In this document: one piece after another, positions 63,982 to 64,000 of the stretch
Numbering within the stretch: position 1 is the stretch's first letter
Layout of the letters: each line of letters starts with the position of its first letter
Source of the DNA: Antedon mediterranea
Lineage: Eukaryota > Echinodermata > Crinoidea > Comatulida > Antedonidae
Direction of reading: 5' to 3'
DNA length: 64,000 nt
Assembly: GCF_964355755.1 (NCBI RefSeq)
Contig: NC_092677.1
Span: forward strand, 20,618,101-20,682,100
Made by a program: the position numbers and the translations under genes
The notes under the pieces: model-generated
What the model saw: only the letters and a program-made list of their open reading frames with translations
Told to the model about the DNA's origin: nothing
Database searches by the model: none

Positions 63982-64000
63982 GTTCATTTCGATGAAACAA
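63982..64000. repeat. Start of another monomer type, cut by the window end
   Basis: Copies 1-3 of block X continue here with gtgattttcg, but this copy reads gttcatttcgatgaaacaa. It has switched to the gttcattt type at the shared core gttttagaccattttg. The array clearly continues beyond the window. Confidence 0.8.

Larger units (their letters stand above)
1..64000. repeat. Satellite DNA array of about 87-bp monomers with higher-order structure; no genes
   Basis: The core cgttttagacc recurs throughout. Successive cores at the start of the window lie at 13, 100, 187, 275, 358, 446, 534, 622, 709, 797, 875, 962 and 1049, giving spacings of 87, 87, 88, 83, 88, 88, 88, 87, 88, 78, 87 and 87. The same pattern continues to base 64000 with no interruption by unique DNA. 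All monomers are in the same orientation. Composition is AT-rich; one 88-bp monomer counted base by base has 29 G or C. Long head-to-tail arrays of this kind are typical of eukaryotic centromeric or other heterochromatic satellites. The family was not recognised. Every gene-free stretch in this window holds this satellite and nothing else that I could see. Confidence 0.98.

Noticed and set aside
1-64000. CRISPR array
   Set aside because: The units are about 87 bp, the sequence between cores is itself related repeat rather than unique spacers, and there is no leader or cas gene.
1-64000. CENP-B box in the monomers
   Set aside because: Monomers have ttcg followed by A-rich sequence, but I found no CGGG half of the known box. 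Absence of the box does not exclude a centromere.
1-64000. Telomeric or simple microsatellite repeats
   Set aside because: No short-period run (TTAGGG, TTTAGGG or similar) was seen. The shortest regular period is the monomer.
1-64000. Transposon, LTR or insertion sequence inside the array
   Set aside because: No terminal repeats, target-site duplication, transposase or reverse transcriptase motif was seen. Every stretch aligns to monomer sequence.
1-64000. Bacterial or phage origin
   Set aside because: There are 64 kb with no coding sequence, ribosome-binding-site pattern or RNA gene. This does not fit a compact prokaryotic genome.

Overview
The whole 64 kb is satellite DNA. It is an unbroken head-to-tail array of AT-rich monomers, mostly 87 or 88 bp, about 33% GC in the monomer I counted base by base, and roughly 740 monomers by division. 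All monomers point the same way. I found no unique sequence, no gene, no RNA gene and no transposon, and the array runs off both window ends. This points to a eukaryotic heterochromatic block, such as a centromere, pericentromere or knob. I do not recognise the family and cannot name the organism. The short open frames are satellite read-through.

A monomer starts at the core cgttttagacc. It continues with a subfamily-specific stretch around position 17-48 and ends in a variable tail such as cttcaaatcgcatttggaga. Main subfamilies: F1 (gtgattttcgaaaaaacttg, 88 bp), F2 (gtgcatttcgatgaaact, 88 or 78 bp), F3 (gagcatttcgttaaaa, 87 bp), F4 (gagcatttcgaaaaaact, 87 bp), plus minor types. Shortened monomers (83, 78 and 76 bp) and fused ones (145 and 132 bp) come from small deletions inherited by many copies. 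They serve as lineage markers.

Above the monomer there is a complex higher-order structure, read from fixed offsets between shared markers. (1) 1-9505: two copies of a 3.9 kb block at offset 5591, with an extra 1483-bp duplication inside the first. (2) About 9158-14858: a 2836-bp tandem duplication. (3) 14.8-26.1 kb: a mosaic block with an internal 2492-bp duplication. (4) 26,062-44.36 kb: a macro-repeat of 7787 bp (3283 + 4504), then a second copy shortened by 310 bp, then a partial third. (5) 44.36-50.42 kb: the 16.2-26.1 kb block again, without two segments (1365 and 2492 bp). (6) 50.4-64 kb: further copies of the same modules, including a recent 1268-bp tandem duplication and a fourth partial copy at the right end.

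Most boundaries fall inside shared monomer sequence, as expected from unequal exchange. One exception is a small inverted segment at 5247-5280, which looks like a template switch. All comparisons were made by eye, so block edges are approximate unless I name the differing base.
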